Notes under the pieces: generated by a model
What the model was told of the DNA's origin: nothing
Databases searched by the model: none
What the model saw: only the letters and a program-made list of their open reading frames with translations
Source of the DNA: Nocardia acididurans
GTDB lineage: Bacteria > Actinomycetota > Actinomycetes > Mycobacteriales > Mycobacteriaceae
Length of the DNA stretch: 64,000 nt
NCBI RefSeq assembly: GCF_016741815.1
Contig: NZ_JAERRJ010000010.1
Span: forward strand, 248,001-312,000
Direction of reading: 5' to 3'
Translations under genes and position numbers: made by a program
Shown here: one piece after another, positions 35,780 to 46,412 of the stretch
How positions within the stretch are numbered: position 1 is the first letter of the stretch
How the letters are laid out: the number at the start of each line of letters is the position of its first letter

Positions 35780-37303
35780 ATGGGTGCGTTCGCAGGTATC
35801 AATCGACGGGAATTCCTGGCGAAGGCGCTGGCCGCCGGTGGCGTGGGAGCCCTTGCCTCCTGGGCGAATCCGATCATCGACCGCGCCTACGCGGCCGACC
35901 CCATGGGCATGGGCGGCTTCGGCGATATCGAGCATTTCGTGCTGCTCATGCAGGAAAACCGTTCCTTCGACCACTATTTCGGCACCATGTCCGGCGTTCG
36001 CGGGTTCGGTGAGTCCTCGCCCGCATGGCAGCAGTACGGGTACGCGCCCGGCGTCGGCCCGACCCCGGACGGGTTCATCGTGCCGTTCCGGCTCGACACC
36101 GAACGCGGCGCGACCCTCGACGGGGAGTGCGTCAACGATCCCGATCACGGCTGGGTCGGCATGCACCAGGCCTGGAACAACGGCGCGAACGACGGCTGGA
36201 TGCCCATGTCGATCGCCGCGGTCGGACCCGGAAACGCCGCTGCCGCAATGGGTTACTACACCCGCGCCGACGTGCCCGTGCACCATGATCTCGCCGACGC
36301 CTTCACGATCTGCGACAACTACCACTGCTCGGTGCTCGGCCCCACCGACCCGAACCGGCTGTACTGGATGTCGGGCACCATCGATCCGGACGGCCGGCAC
36401 GGCGGACCGCTGCTGGAGACGCCCACGCTGATTCCGCAGAACGCCTACAGCTGGCGGACCATGCCGGAGAACCTGTCCGAGGGCGGGGTGAGCTGGAAGA
36501 TCTACAACAACCGCGATCTCGGGCCGATCTCCTCGGTGATCCTGGACGGGATGATGGGCTGCTTCACCCAGGCCGCCGATCCGAATTCCGAACTGGCGCG
36601 GCTCGGCAAGGCTCCGACCTACCCGAACGACTTCGCCGCCGACGTGGCCGCCAACCGCCTGCCCGCGGTGTCGTGGGTGATTCCGCCGCTGTTCAACTGC
36701 GAACATCCCGCGCTGCCGCCGGCGCTCGGCGCGGTCGGCATCATGGCTGTGCTCGACATCCTCACCTCGAATCCGGCGGTGTGGGAGAAGACCGCGCTCA
36801 TCATCAGCTACGACGAGAACGGCGGCTTCTTCGATCACGTCACCCCGCCCACGCCGCCGCCCGGGACGCCGGGGGAGTACATCACCGTGCCGGTGGATCC
36901 GAAGTTCGCGGGGATCACCGGGCCGATCGGGCTCGGCTATCGCGTTCCGTGCCTGGTGATCTCGCCGTACAGCCGGGGCGGGCTGGTCGCCTCGGAGACC
37001 TTCGACCACACCTCGCAACTGCGGCTGCTGGAACGGCGCTTCGGGGTGGAGGTGCCGAATCTGACGGCCTGGCGGCGCGGTGTCACCGGCGATATGACCT
37101 CGACCTTCGATTTCGCGTCCCGGCCCGATACCGTCGCACCCGTCTTCGCGCCCGCCGACCGGAAAGTGAATGCGGCGCTGGCGCAATGCGGTCCGAACAT
37201 TGCCCTGGGTACGGCAAACGCGGGCGTTCCGTACCCGGTGCCGCCCAACGCGCTGCCGGTGCAGGATCCGGGAACGCGTCGCCGGCCCAGCGGAATCGTC
37301 TGA
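35780..37303 (+). CDS. Tat-exported phospholipase C / phosphoesterase family protein
   Basis: 507 aa from ATG 35780 (GAGGAGAGG 12 bases and GGAG 2 bases upstream). Twin-arginine signal NRREFLAKALAAGGVGALAS, cleavage near YAADP. The catalytic domain starts with the phosphoesterase-family motif EHFVLLMQENRSFDHYFGTM and contains the later metal and phosphate site segments CDNYHCSVLGPTDPNRLYWM, ISYDENGGFFDHVTPP and HTSQLRLLERRFGVE. This is the group of M. tuberculosis PlcA-D and bacterial acid phosphatases AcpA. It would hydrolyse phosphatidylcholine or other phosphodiesters outside the membrane. Confidence 0.88.
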   Translation: MGAFAGINRREFLAKALAAGGVGALASWANPIIDRAYAADPMGMGGFGDIEHFVLLMQENRSFDHYFGTMSGVRGFGESSPAWQQYGYAPGVGPTPDGFIVPFRLDTERGATLDGECVNDPDHGWVGMHQAWNNGANDGWMPMSIAAVGPGNAAAAMGYYTRADVPVHHDLADAFTICDNYHCSVLGPTDPNRLYWMSGTIDPDGRHGGPLLETPTLIPQNAYSWRTMPENLSEGGVSWKIYNNRDLGPISSVILDGMMGCFTQAADPNSELARLGKAPTYPNDFAADVAANRLPAVSWVIPPLFNCEHPALPPALGAVGIMAVLDILTSNPAVWEKTALIISYDENGGFFDHVTPPTPPPGTPGEYITVPVDPKFAGITGPIGLGYRVPCLVISPYSRGGLVASETFDHTSQLRLLERRFGVEVPNLTAWRRGVTGDMTSTFDFASRPDTVAPVFAPADRKVNAALAQCGPNIALGTANAGVPYPVPPNALPVQDPGTRRRPSGIV

Positions 37304-37325
37304 GGCCCAGCGCGACTGCCCGATC

Positions 37326-37385
37326 GTGCGCGCGATGACCTGATCGCGCGCACACAAGAATGGCCCGGTCCTTCGGACCAGGCCA
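37326..37385. terminator. Tandem hairpins between phospholipase and small gene
   Basis: GTGCGCGCGAT (37326-37336) pairs perfectly with 37343-37353. A second stem, TGGCC-GGTCC (37361-37371) with GGACC-GGCCA (37375-37385), has one mismatch and a TTC loop. They separate convergent genes and may terminate from both sides. Confidence 0.65.
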
Positions 37386-37404
37386 CGGGAGCGGCGCAGG
37401 CGGA

Positions 37405-37617
37405 TCAGCCGGCGGTGGCGGGCACCCAGTGGACGGCGGCTTCGGCGGAACGTTTTCGCATGGCCGCGAAACTGTGCCGGGCGGGGCTGATGAGGGTGGT
37501 GAACCATGAACGGCGGTGCTCGGCCAGCGCCGCCGCGACGGCGGGAATCTCGATGCAATGCATCGTGCCCGCCAGGCCCAGACGGTGCCGACCCGTCTGG
37601 ATGTTTCTGGTGCCCAA
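37405..37617 (-). CDS. Small hypothetical protein
   Basis: 70 aa, basic (LISPARHSFAAMRKRSAEAA). TTG start 6 bases after AAGGA in a good GAAGGAA context. No signal peptide, membrane helix or recognised domain. Support comes from the ribosome binding site, lack of any competing gene and hairpins beyond the stop. It could be a nocardial small protein family, but this is unproven. Confidence 0.45.
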   Translation of the reverse strand: MGTRNIQTGRHRLGLAGTMHCIEIPAVAAALAEHRRSWFTTLISPARHSFAAMRKRSAEAAVHWVPATAG

Positions 37618-37909
37618 TGGTGTTCCTTCTCTTGCGTGTTAACCGGCCTAAGATCGCCTGCGGCGAACCTTAGCCGAACAAAAGTGTGTGCCACCGTATT
37701 TTGCGCGACATACTCCCCGGCGTGTCGGAATGTTGCCGACGCCTGGTCGGTAATTGCCGAAAAAGTTGCGGAATGGTCTCGCGAAAATCACGGAATGAGA
37801 ACTCTGTTCGGGTCATGGGTGGAATTGCCTGCGCGACTGGGTAATCAGCACTTTCCGCTGCTATCGGGGTGCGTCGAGGGTCGATCCGACTGGATGCGAG
37901 ACTTGTGCA

Positions 37910-38863
37910 ATGTTGCGAGTTGGTCTCACCGGAGGCATGGGAGCGGGCAAATCCACCGTGGCGCGGATTCTGTCCGAACAGGGTGCCGTCCTGGTGGATA
38001 GCGATGTCATCGCGCGCGAAGTGGTCGCGCCCGGCACCGAGGGATTGGCCGCACTGGTGGCCGCATTCGGCGCGGAAATTCTGGCCGAGGACGGCAGTCT
38101 CGATCGACCGGCCCTGGCCGCCAAGGCATTCGCCAGCGACGAGGCCCGCGCGACCCTCAACGGGATCACGCATCCGCTGGTGGGCAGGCGCACCACCGAA
38201 CTCATCGCCGCCGCGCCGGCCGAGGCCATTGTGGTGCAGGACATTCCACTGCTGGTCGAGAACGGACTCGGTCCCTTCATGAACCTGGTGGTGATCGTCG
38301 ACGCCGCCGAGGAGCTGCGGATACAGCGGCTGGTGGAATTCCGCGGGATCGACGAGGCCGATGCCCGCGCCCGCATCGCCGCCCAGGCGACCGATGAGCA
38401 ACGCCGCGCGGCCGCCGATGTCCTCCTCGACAACAATGGCGCGAATGCGACGATCGAGGCCGAGGTGCACCGGCTCTGGGAGGAGCGCCTGATTCCCTTC
38501 GAGCGCAATCTGCGCACCCGCACCCCCGCGCCGCGACCCGCGGAAATGCCGGTGGTGGACGGGAATCCGGATTGGCCCGCGCAGGCGCGGCGGCTGATCG
38601 CGCGGCTGCACGTGGCCTGCGGCGCGGACGCCCAGCGCATCGAGCACATCGGCCCGACCTCGGTGGTCGGCAAGCCCACCGAGGACGTCCTCGATATCGA
38701 GATCACCGTCGCGGATGCCGCCGCGGCCGAGGGCCTGCGGAATCGGCTGGCGGACGCCGGTTTTCCGCGCGTGGAGACCACCGGCGAGGAATGGCGGCAC
38801 GCCAATGCCGATCCGGGCCGTCCGGTGAATGTGATTCTGGCCGTGGCGGATCTGCCGGTCTAG
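37910..38863 (+). CDS. coaE: Dephospho-CoA kinase with C-terminal GrpB/UPF0157-like segment
   Basis: 317 aa. Kinase domain 1-200: P-loop GGMGAGKS (8-15), VLVDSDVIAREVVAP, DIPLLVENGLG and DVLLDNNG. It transfers phosphate from ATP to dephospho-CoA in the last step of CoA synthesis. Residues about 215-317 resemble the start of the UPF0157/GrpB domain that is fused in M. tuberculosis Rv1631 (about 407 aa), but here the segment ends some 60-90 residues early, and the usual HxGST motif reads EHIGPTSVVGKP. The stop overlaps the convergent DUF402 stop by 4 bases. Confidence 0.92.
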   Translation: MLRVGLTGGMGAGKSTVARILSEQGAVLVDSDVIAREVVAPGTEGLAALVAAFGAEILAEDGSLDRPALAAKAFASDEARATLNGITHPLVGRRTTELIAAAPAEAIVVQDIPLLVENGLGPFMNLVVIVDAAEELRIQRLVEFRGIDEADARARIAAQATDEQRRAAADVLLDNNGANATIEAEVHRLWEERLIPFERNLRTRTPAPRPAEMPVVDGNPDWPAQARRLIARLHVACGADAQRIEHIGPTSVVGKPTEDVLDIEITVADAAAAEGLRNRLADAGFPRVETTGEEWRHANADPGRPVNVILAVADLPV

Positions 38864-39384
38864 CGCCAGGTCAGTTCGATACCCTGTGCGCCCAGCCAGG
38901 ATTCGAAGCTGTGGCCGTGCGCGGCGATGCCGTCGATGGTCGCGGTCGCGGTTTCGATGGCCCGCTGTGCCTGTGCGGGATCCAGGTAGCCCGCGGCGTG
39001 GGCGGCGAGAAGTTCGTCCACGTCGAGGAGTTCGACCTCGCGGCCGGTGCGCACCACCAGATCCAGGTAGTGGTCCACCGAGCGCCAGGTGACGGTGTCG
39101 ACCTGCGCGAATTCGCCGATGTCGAGGTAGTAGTCCTGATCGCGCAGGTCGGCCGGGGTGAAGTGGAAGACCGTGGCGCGCAGGGACAGCGTTGGCAGCA
39201 GCCAGGATTCGATGTAGTGGAACTCGGGATGGTCGGAGTGCCGGGCCATATATAGACCCCACGGTTCGACCTGATAGCGCTCGACCGGCCGCACGAAGCC
39301 CTTCGGGTCGACATTGGTGCGCTCGTCGACATTGAAGTACTCCACCTTGGGCCGGTGCAGGTGCACCGCGGGGGCCTGAGTCAT
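38860..39384 (-). CDS. DUF402 domain protein, Rv1632c-like
   Basis: 174 aa from ATG 39384. The DUF402 barrel is recognisable: VEPWGLYMARHSDHPEFHYI, YYLDIGEFAQVDTVTWRSVD, YLDLVVRTGREVELLDVDEL and LAAHAAGYLDPAQAQRAIET. Related proteins (Ntdp, FomD) hydrolyse nucleoside diphosphates or nucleotidyl phosphonates. Position next to coaE and before uvrB matches Rv1632c in M. tuberculosis. A second copy lies at 40133. Confidence 0.82.
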   Translation of the reverse strand: MTQAPAVHLHRPKVEYFNVDERTNVDPKGFVRPVERYQVEPWGLYMARHSDHPEFHYIESWLLPTLSLRATVFHFTPADLRDQDYYLDIGEFAQVDTVTWRSVDHYLDLVVRTGREVELLDVDELLAAHAAGYLDPAQAQRAIETATATIDGIAAHGHSFESWLGAQGIELTWR

Positions 39385-39568
39385 GTTCTCAGCATCGCTG
39401 CTCGGGCGGCAGTCGTCCAGCGAACTGTGGCGGAGTCGGCAGGCAGATCGCACGCCAGGTATTTGCCGGACGAATCTTCGCCAAAACCGTAATGTGAAAC
39501 GCAGCCTTCCGTTACGGTGCGGCTATCCACACGTTGCGTGGGTGGCACAACTAAGGGAAGTACCAAGG

Positions 39569-39997
39569 ATGAACGTACAGAAGCCCCGCGCCGGCCGGGT
39601 CGGGATCGGGCTGACCACTTTCGGTGCGATGGCCGCGACCATCGTGCTCACGGCGCCTCAGGCCAGCGCGTGGGTCGGCAACCTCGAGGTCTCGGGCACC
39701 GGCCACAAGGTCGGCTGCCAGTACACCCTCACCGCCTCGGTCGAGATCGACCGGCTCTCCACCGTGAAGTTCACCGACAACGGCACCGACATTCCGGGCA
39801 GCCCGGTGAGCCCCTCGCTGCTGAGCAACAAGGTCAGCATCAAGTGGACCCCGACCACCGCGGGCTCGCACACCCTCTCGGCGCGGCAGCTGCTGATCAG
39901 CGACTCCATCACCGTGCAGGTGGCCGCGAGCAGCGGTAACTCCGGCAGCTCCTGCGGCGGCGGCCTGGGTGGTCTGATCCCCAGCCTTTCCGGCTAG
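39569..39997 (+). CDS. Secreted Ig-like domain protein
   Basis: 142 aa from ATG 39569, after AAGGGAAG. Signal peptide (VGIGLTTFGAMAATIVLTAP, cleavage near ASAWV), then an 80-residue beta-rich domain (VGCQYTLTASVEIDRLSTVK, GSHTLSARQLLISDSITVQV) like bacterial Ig-like folds, with two cysteines and a Gly/Ser-rich C-terminus. Function unknown. Inserted between the two DUF402 genes. Confidence 0.72.
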   Translation: MNVQKPRAGRVGIGLTTFGAMAATIVLTAPQASAWVGNLEVSGTGHKVGCQYTLTASVEIDRLSTVKFTDNGTDIPGSPVSPSLLSNKVSIKWTPTTAGSHTLSARQLLISDSITVQVAASSGNSGSSCGGGLGGLIPSLSG

Positions 39998-40041
39998 TCG
40001 GAGGGCGGAAAGTCGGTCGGGACCACGACCGTGAAACGGTG

Positions 40042-40085
40042 AATGCCGCTCGGCCCGTGCGCAAGTCGGGCCGAGCGGCATTTCC
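40042..40085. terminator. Terminator after the secreted protein gene
   Basis: AATGCCGCTCGGCCCG (40042-40057) pairs perfectly with 40067-40082, followed by a short T-run; it separates convergent genes. Confidence 0.88.
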
Positions 40086-40132
40086 ATTATGAGCTGCGGG
40101 GATCGCCGGTGCGCGGTGTTGCGCGGTGTTGC

Positions 40133-40720
40133 TCAGAGCCAGGTCAGCCGGACGCCCTGGGCCGCGAGCCAGCGGTCGACATCGTGCGCGCAACCGGCGA
40201 GGCCGTCCACCACGGCCGTGGCGCGCTCGATGGCGCTGTGGGTCTGCGCGGTATCGAAATGCCCGGCGGCGTGCGCGGCCAGCAGTTCGTCGATGCCGAG
40301 CAGTTCCGGAACCTGGCCGGGGCGGGCCACCACGTGCAGATAATGGCCCTCGGCACGCCATTTCTTGGGACCAACTGGTCCGTAATCACCGATATCGAGG
40401 TAATAGGTCTGGGCGCGGTCGTGACCGGGGCGCAGATGATACACGGTGATCCGCAGCCCCTGTGCGGGCAGCAGCCAGGATTCGATGTAGTGGAAGCGGG
40501 GATTGTCCACTTTCCGTTCCATGTACAGACCCCACGGTTCGGCGTGCAGCCGTTCCACCTGATGCAGGTACCCGTGGTGGTCGGTCCAGGACAGCTCGGC
40601 CAGATTGAAGAATTCGAGTCTGGGCTTGTGCGGCGCCGCCGGATGTGAATTGCCTCTGATTCTGAGTGGATCCGCGCCAGTCACGGAATTCCGCTGCGGC
40701 GTATGGAGATCGGTCATCAC
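40133..40720 (-). CDS. DUF402 domain protein, second copy
   Basis: 195 aa. Same architecture as the protein encoded at 38860 (AEPWGLYMERKVDNPRFHYI, TYYLDIGDYGPVGPKKWRAE, ELLGIDELLAAHAAGHFDTA) and the same ending (RLTWL against ELTWR). An N-terminal extension of about 25 residues is not part of the domain; ATG 40717 is an equally possible start. The pair are tandem paralogues separated by the secreted protein gene. Confidence 0.8.
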   Translation of the reverse strand: MMTDLHTPQRNSVTGADPLRIRGNSHPAAPHKPRLEFFNLAELSWTDHHGYLHQVERLHAEPWGLYMERKVDNPRFHYIESWLLPAQGLRITVYHLRPGHDRAQTYYLDIGDYGPVGPKKWRAEGHYLHVVARPGQVPELLGIDELLAAHAAGHFDTAQTHSAIERATAVVDGLAGCAHDVDRWLAAQGVRLTWL

Positions 40721-40932
40721 CCTCGCCCTTCTCGACTCGTCCGACCGAGCTCAGGTTACACCTGCGACGACGCGTGTAAACCATCGTGAGGGAACCGGAA
40801 TTCGAGTGTCGCCGGGTAGGCATTCTCACCAAGATCATTGTGCGGGGAGGCGTTTCAAAAACGACCGACCGGAATGTAATTTTCTCCGGCTCGCCGGGTG
40901 CCGGTGACCGGGTCCGCGGCGGTGCGCGGAAC

Positions 40933-40955
40933 CTGTCGGTGGTCGGGCCTAGGCT
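40933..40955 (+). promoter_or_regulatory. PafBC/RecA-NDp type DNA-damage promoter of uvrB
   Basis: CTGTCGGTG (40933-40941), exactly 8 bases, TAGGCT (40950-40955). Transcription is predicted to start at about 40962, next to the uvrB ATG at 40963, so the mRNA is probably leaderless. Confidence 0.78.
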
Positions 40956-40962
40956 GTGCAGC

Positions 40963-43128
<2,166 letters not shown>

Positions 43129-43133
43129 ACCGA

Positions 43134-43169
43134 ATGCCAGCGTGACAACTGATGCCAGCGTGACAACTG
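43134..43169. repeat. 18-bp tandem duplication after uvrB
   Basis: The unit ATGCCAGCGTGACAACTG is present twice in direct tandem (43134-43151, 43152-43169), in the uvrB-VOC intergenic region. No function assigned; possibly a replication slippage product. Confidence 0.9.
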
Positions 43170-43270
43170 ATTTCGTGACGGTGCGGGTAACTCGCCGGGG
43201 ACGGCCAGAATCGGTTCCGCACCCGGCCGCCAGCACGGGTCGCCAGCTGTCAACGGCACCCGGCTGTCCG

Positions 43271-43747
43271 CTAAAGACTCGGAGAGGCGGAACGAGCCAT
43301 CCATTCGTTGACTCGGCGTTCGGCTTCCTCGCGCGGGACGTCTTCTACCCGGGTCATGATCACCCAGCGGTGGCCGAAGGGGTCGATGACCACGCCGTAG
43401 CGGTCGCCGGTGACGAAGGTGGCGGGTTCCTCGACGGTGCGCGCGCCGTGCTCGCGGGCGCGGGCGGCCACCGCGTCCACGTCGGGGCAGTAGTGCACGA
43501 TGCTGGCGGTGACGAAGCCGTCGGGGGCGCGCAGGCCCATTTCGGGCAGTTCGAGGCCGGTTTGGAAGGTGGAGTCGCCGAGCAGCAGTTCGGCGTGCGC
43601 GGGCTGGCCGTCGGGCAGATCATTGCGGCTGACGACCTCCGCGCCGAAGACGGCGGTGTAGAAGTCCAGGGCCTTGTTGCCGTCGGTGACCGGGAGGAAG
43701 CAGGTGATGGAGTGGTAGTTCTCCGGGATCGGGTGCACTGTAGTCAT
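43271..43747 (-). CDS. VOC family protein (glyoxalase/PhnB-like)
   Basis: 158 aa from ATG 43747. PhnB-like pattern: NYHSITCFLPVTDGNKALDF, VFGAEVVSRNDLPDGQPAHA and the end YGVVIDPFGHRWVIMTRVED. Residues in metal positions (His12, Glu/Gln in the later strands) are only partly conserved, so enzymatic activity is uncertain. Divergent from the AraC regulator with 55 bases between starts, so likely under its control. Confidence 0.82.
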   Translation of the reverse strand: MTTVHPIPENYHSITCFLPVTDGNKALDFYTAVFGAEVVSRNDLPDGQPAHAELLLGDSTFQTGLELPEMGLRAPDGFVTASIVHYCPDVDAVAARAREHGARTVEEPATFVTGDRYGVVIDPFGHRWVIMTRVEDVPREEAERRVNEWMARSASPSL

Positions 43748-43802
43748 ACCGAGTACTCTGCTCGCCCAGCCGTTTTCGGTCTTGTAAGAAGGCGACAGCC
43801 CC

Positions 43803-44660
43803 ATGCCCGATGAGGAGTTCCGGCCCCGGCCGGTGCCGCCGCCCGAAACGGCGAAGGGCATCCTGCGTCCCCGCGATCAGATCCGGGTCAGCAATCATGC
43901 TCGACTACCCGCGGGCGAGCAGGTCTGCCGCTATGTGGAGTGGTACTGGTCGGTGAGCTGGGATCGGCGCGGCATGCCGCCCTTCCGGGCCGAGGTGCTG
44001 CCGTATCCGTGCGTGAACATGACCTTCGAGCGTTCGCATGATCGCACCGGTGGCTTCCTCACCGGCGTGTGGACCACCAAGTACGTGCGGGAACTGGTCG
44101 GCGAGGGGGAGACCTTCGGCGTGAAGTTCCAGCCCGGCGGCTTCGGCGCGTTCACCGGCTTGGACGTGGGCTCCTTCCGCGACACCGCGGTACCGCTCAC
44201 CGACGTGCTGCCCGAGGCGCAGGGCCTGGCGGATCGTGTTCTGGCGACCCAGGATTCGGCACAGCGCCGTGATCTCGTGGAGGAGGTGCTGGTCAAGGCG
44301 ATCGAGCAGCGCGCGGTCGCCGACGACACCGCCTACCGCCAGGTGCTCGGCATCATCGACGCGATGGAGCACGACCCCGCTCTGCTGCGCGTCGACCAGG
44401 TCACCGAGCGGTTCGGCATTCCGGTGCGCACCCTGCAGCGCCTGTTCCGCCGCTACGTCGGCGCGAGCCCCAAATGGGTGCTGCGCCGCTATCGCCTGCA
44501 GGACGGCGCGCATCTGCTGGCCGAGGGCCGGGTCACCGATCTGGCGGCGCTCGCGGTCGAACTCGGGTACTTCGATCAGGCGCATTTCTCGAATGAGTTC
44601 GCCAAGGAGATCGGTATGCCGCCGCTCGAGTACGCGCGCATCAACACGCCGGATTTGTGA
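43803..44660 (+). CDS. AraC family transcriptional regulator
   Basis: 285 aa. N-terminal domain of the DUF6597 type (VCRYVEWYWSVSWDRRGMPP, VKFQPGGFGAFTGLDVGSFR) and C-terminal double HTH (VDQVTERFGIPVRTLQRLFR, LAALAVELGYFDQAHFSNEF, IGMPPLEYARI). Expected to control the divergent VOC gene. Stops at 44660 with no close downstream partner. Confidence 0.88.
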   Translation: MPDEEFRPRPVPPPETAKGILRPRDQIRVSNHARLPAGEQVCRYVEWYWSVSWDRRGMPPFRAEVLPYPCVNMTFERSHDRTGGFLTGVWTTKYVRELVGEGETFGVKFQPGGFGAFTGLDVGSFRDTAVPLTDVLPEAQGLADRVLATQDSAQRRDLVEEVLVKAIEQRAVADDTAYRQVLGIIDAMEHDPALLRVDQVTERFGIPVRTLQRLFRRYVGASPKWVLRRYRLQDGAHLLAEGRVTDLAALAVELGYFDQAHFSNEFAKEIGMPPLEYARINTPDL

Positions 44661-44921
44661 CTTGTGACGAATGTCCCAGCGGCGCAACAGGGTTGAAGTT
44701 TTCCCGCCGCGCGCTGCGGCACTGGAAAATTCGCTGGTAATCGGTGTTGTTCGGGGTCACATCGGCGAATGTGCGCCAACGCCCCTGGGCGACGCGGATG
44801 TGATGTGTTGCGATATCGAAAATTTCCGCCTGTTATGCCGCTATTGTCAGGCGGAGTTGCCGCTGCCGCCTCCGAACTCACGTGGGCGCATCGGCCCCCG
44901 ACCCTTGTACTTGGAGGAGAA

Positions 44922-45374
44922 ATGACCGCCTACCGGACGATCGTCGTCGGTACCGATGGCTCGGACTCGTCGTACGTCGCCGTCGAGCGGGCCGCGGCTC
45001 TGGCCGGCGACGAGGGCGCCACGCTGTACATCGCTTGCGCGTACTACCCGACCGACGACCGCGATGTGGCCGCCGCCGCCGATGTCCTGAAGGACGAGGC
45101 CTACCAGGTCCGCGGCTCCGCCCCCACCAGCGAGATCCTGCGCGTCGCCCGCGACAAGGCCGTCACCGCCGGTGCGGTGAACGTGGTCGAGAAGGCCGTC
45201 GTCGGCGAGCCCGTCGAATCCCTGCTCGCCCTCATGAAGGAGGTCGACGCCGACCTCCTCGTCGTCGGCAACCGCGGTCTCAACACCCTCGCCGGCCGCC
45301 TGCTCGGCTCCGTCCCCTCGGACGTGGCCCGCAAGTCCCGCGCCGACGTCCTCATCGTGCACACCGTGCGCTGA
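44922..45374 (+). CDS. Universal stress protein, Rv1636-like
   Basis: 150 aa from ATG 44922 after GGAGG. Single Usp domain with the nucleotide-binding loop GNRGLNTLAGRLLGSV (G2xG9xGS) and start TIVVGTDGSDSSYVAVERAA. The closest known protein in synteny is M. tuberculosis Rv1636 (TB15.3), which binds cAMP and ATP. The 261-base upstream region has no gene; TTTCCG...TATTGT around 44820-44850 may be its promoter, with low certainty. Confidence 0.92.
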   Translation: MTAYRTIVVGTDGSDSSYVAVERAAALAGDEGATLYIACAYYPTDDRDVAAAADVLKDEAYQVRGSAPTSEILRVARDKAVTAGAVNVVEKAVVGEPVESLLALMKEVDADLLVVGNRGLNTLAGRLLGSVPSDVARKSRADVLIVHTVR

Positions 45375-45388
45375 GGTAACCGACGGAC

Positions 45389-45425
45389 CGAAGCGGCCGT
45401 GCCCGGAAAGGGCACGGCCGCTTCG
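45389..45425. terminator. Bidirectional terminator
   Basis: CGAAGCGGCCGTGCCC (45389-45404) pairs perfectly with 45410-45425; 5-base loop, no T-run. It lies between the Usp gene and the convergent LysR gene. Confidence 0.82.
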
Positions 45426-45429
45426 CTGT

Positions 45430-46323
45430 TCACAGCGGCTGCGCGACCTCCTGGACGATCTCGAGGAAGGGGCGGACGAGAGGGTTCTTGGTGGCGGTGG
45501 GCCACATCAGGCCGTAGTCGATGGGCGGGGCGTCGCGCAGGGGGACCCAGACGATGCCGGGGCGGGCGTGGAACTGTTCGGCGCGGGCGGCCACGGTGCT
45601 GACGCCGACGCCCTGGCTGACGTGTACCAGGACCTCGGGCCAGTAGTTGGTGGCGGGGCCCTGCGGGATGGGGCGGCCGGAGGGGGTGCGGCGCGGGAAG
45701 TAGTAGTCCATCCAGTAGCGGGGGATGCGCTCGTCGTCGAGGGTGACCAGGACGGTGTCGGCGAGGTCTTCCAGCTCCACCGAATCGCGCTGGGCGAAGG
45801 GATGCTCCGCGGGCACCATCAGGCAGCGGGGCTCGGAGAAGAGGATGGGGCCGGTGGAGATATCGGGTTCGGCGATGGGGAACTCGGTGATCTGCAGATC
45901 GACCGCGCCGGAGCGCATCCGGCCCAGCGGGTCGACCAGCTGGATCTCCTCCACCTTGACGACGGCGTCCGGGTAGCGGATGCGCGTCAGGTCCGCCGCC
46001 CGCACCAGCAGGTTGCCGGCCCACGCACCGGAGAAGCCCACGGTGATGGCCTTCTTGCTCTTGCTGCCCAGGCTCGCCGCGGTGAGTCCGGCGCTGATGG
46101 CCTCGTAGGCGGGCAGCAGGTCCTCGCGCAGCTGTATGCCGACGGGGGTCAGGGTGACCATGCGGCTGTTGCGTTCGAAAAGCTGTGCGCCCAGGCGGCG
46201 TTCGAGCGCGCGGATGGTCTGGCTGATGCGGCCCGTGGATACGTGCAGGCGTTCGGCTGTCCTGCCGAAATGCAGCTCCTCGGCCAAGGTGAGAAAAGCT
46301 TCGAGTTCCAGCCGTTCGAGCAT
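45430..46323 (-). CDS. LysR family transcriptional regulator
   Basis: 297 aa from ATG 46323. HTH LELEAFLTLAEELHFGRTAE, LHVSTGRISQTIRALERRLG; C-terminal periplasmic-binding-like sensor domain. In-frame Arg/Pro-rich sequence upstream to 46719 lies in the divergent gene and is rejected. It probably controls the RibD-type reductase whose start is 89 bases away on the other strand. Confidence 0.9.
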   Translation of the reverse strand: MLERLELEAFLTLAEELHFGRTAERLHVSTGRISQTIRALERRLGAQLFERNSRMVTLTPVGIQLREDLLPAYEAISAGLTAASLGSKSKKAITVGFSGAWAGNLLVRAADLTRIRYPDAVVKVEEIQLVDPLGRMRSGAVDLQITEFPIAEPDISTGPILFSEPRCLMVPAEHPFAQRDSVELEDLADTVLVTLDDERIPRYWMDYYFPRRTPSGRPIPQGPATNYWPEVLVHVSQGVGVSTVAARAEQFHARPGIVWVPLRDAPPIDYGLMWPTATKNPLVRPFLEIVQEVAQPL

Positions 46324-46412
46324 TCCAGTCCTTCGATCGTGCAGTGGGCCTAAACGTAGCGTGCCGGAATTCGGCATTGGTGACCACGGGGCGGGTCGGC
46401 CACTGTGGGAGG

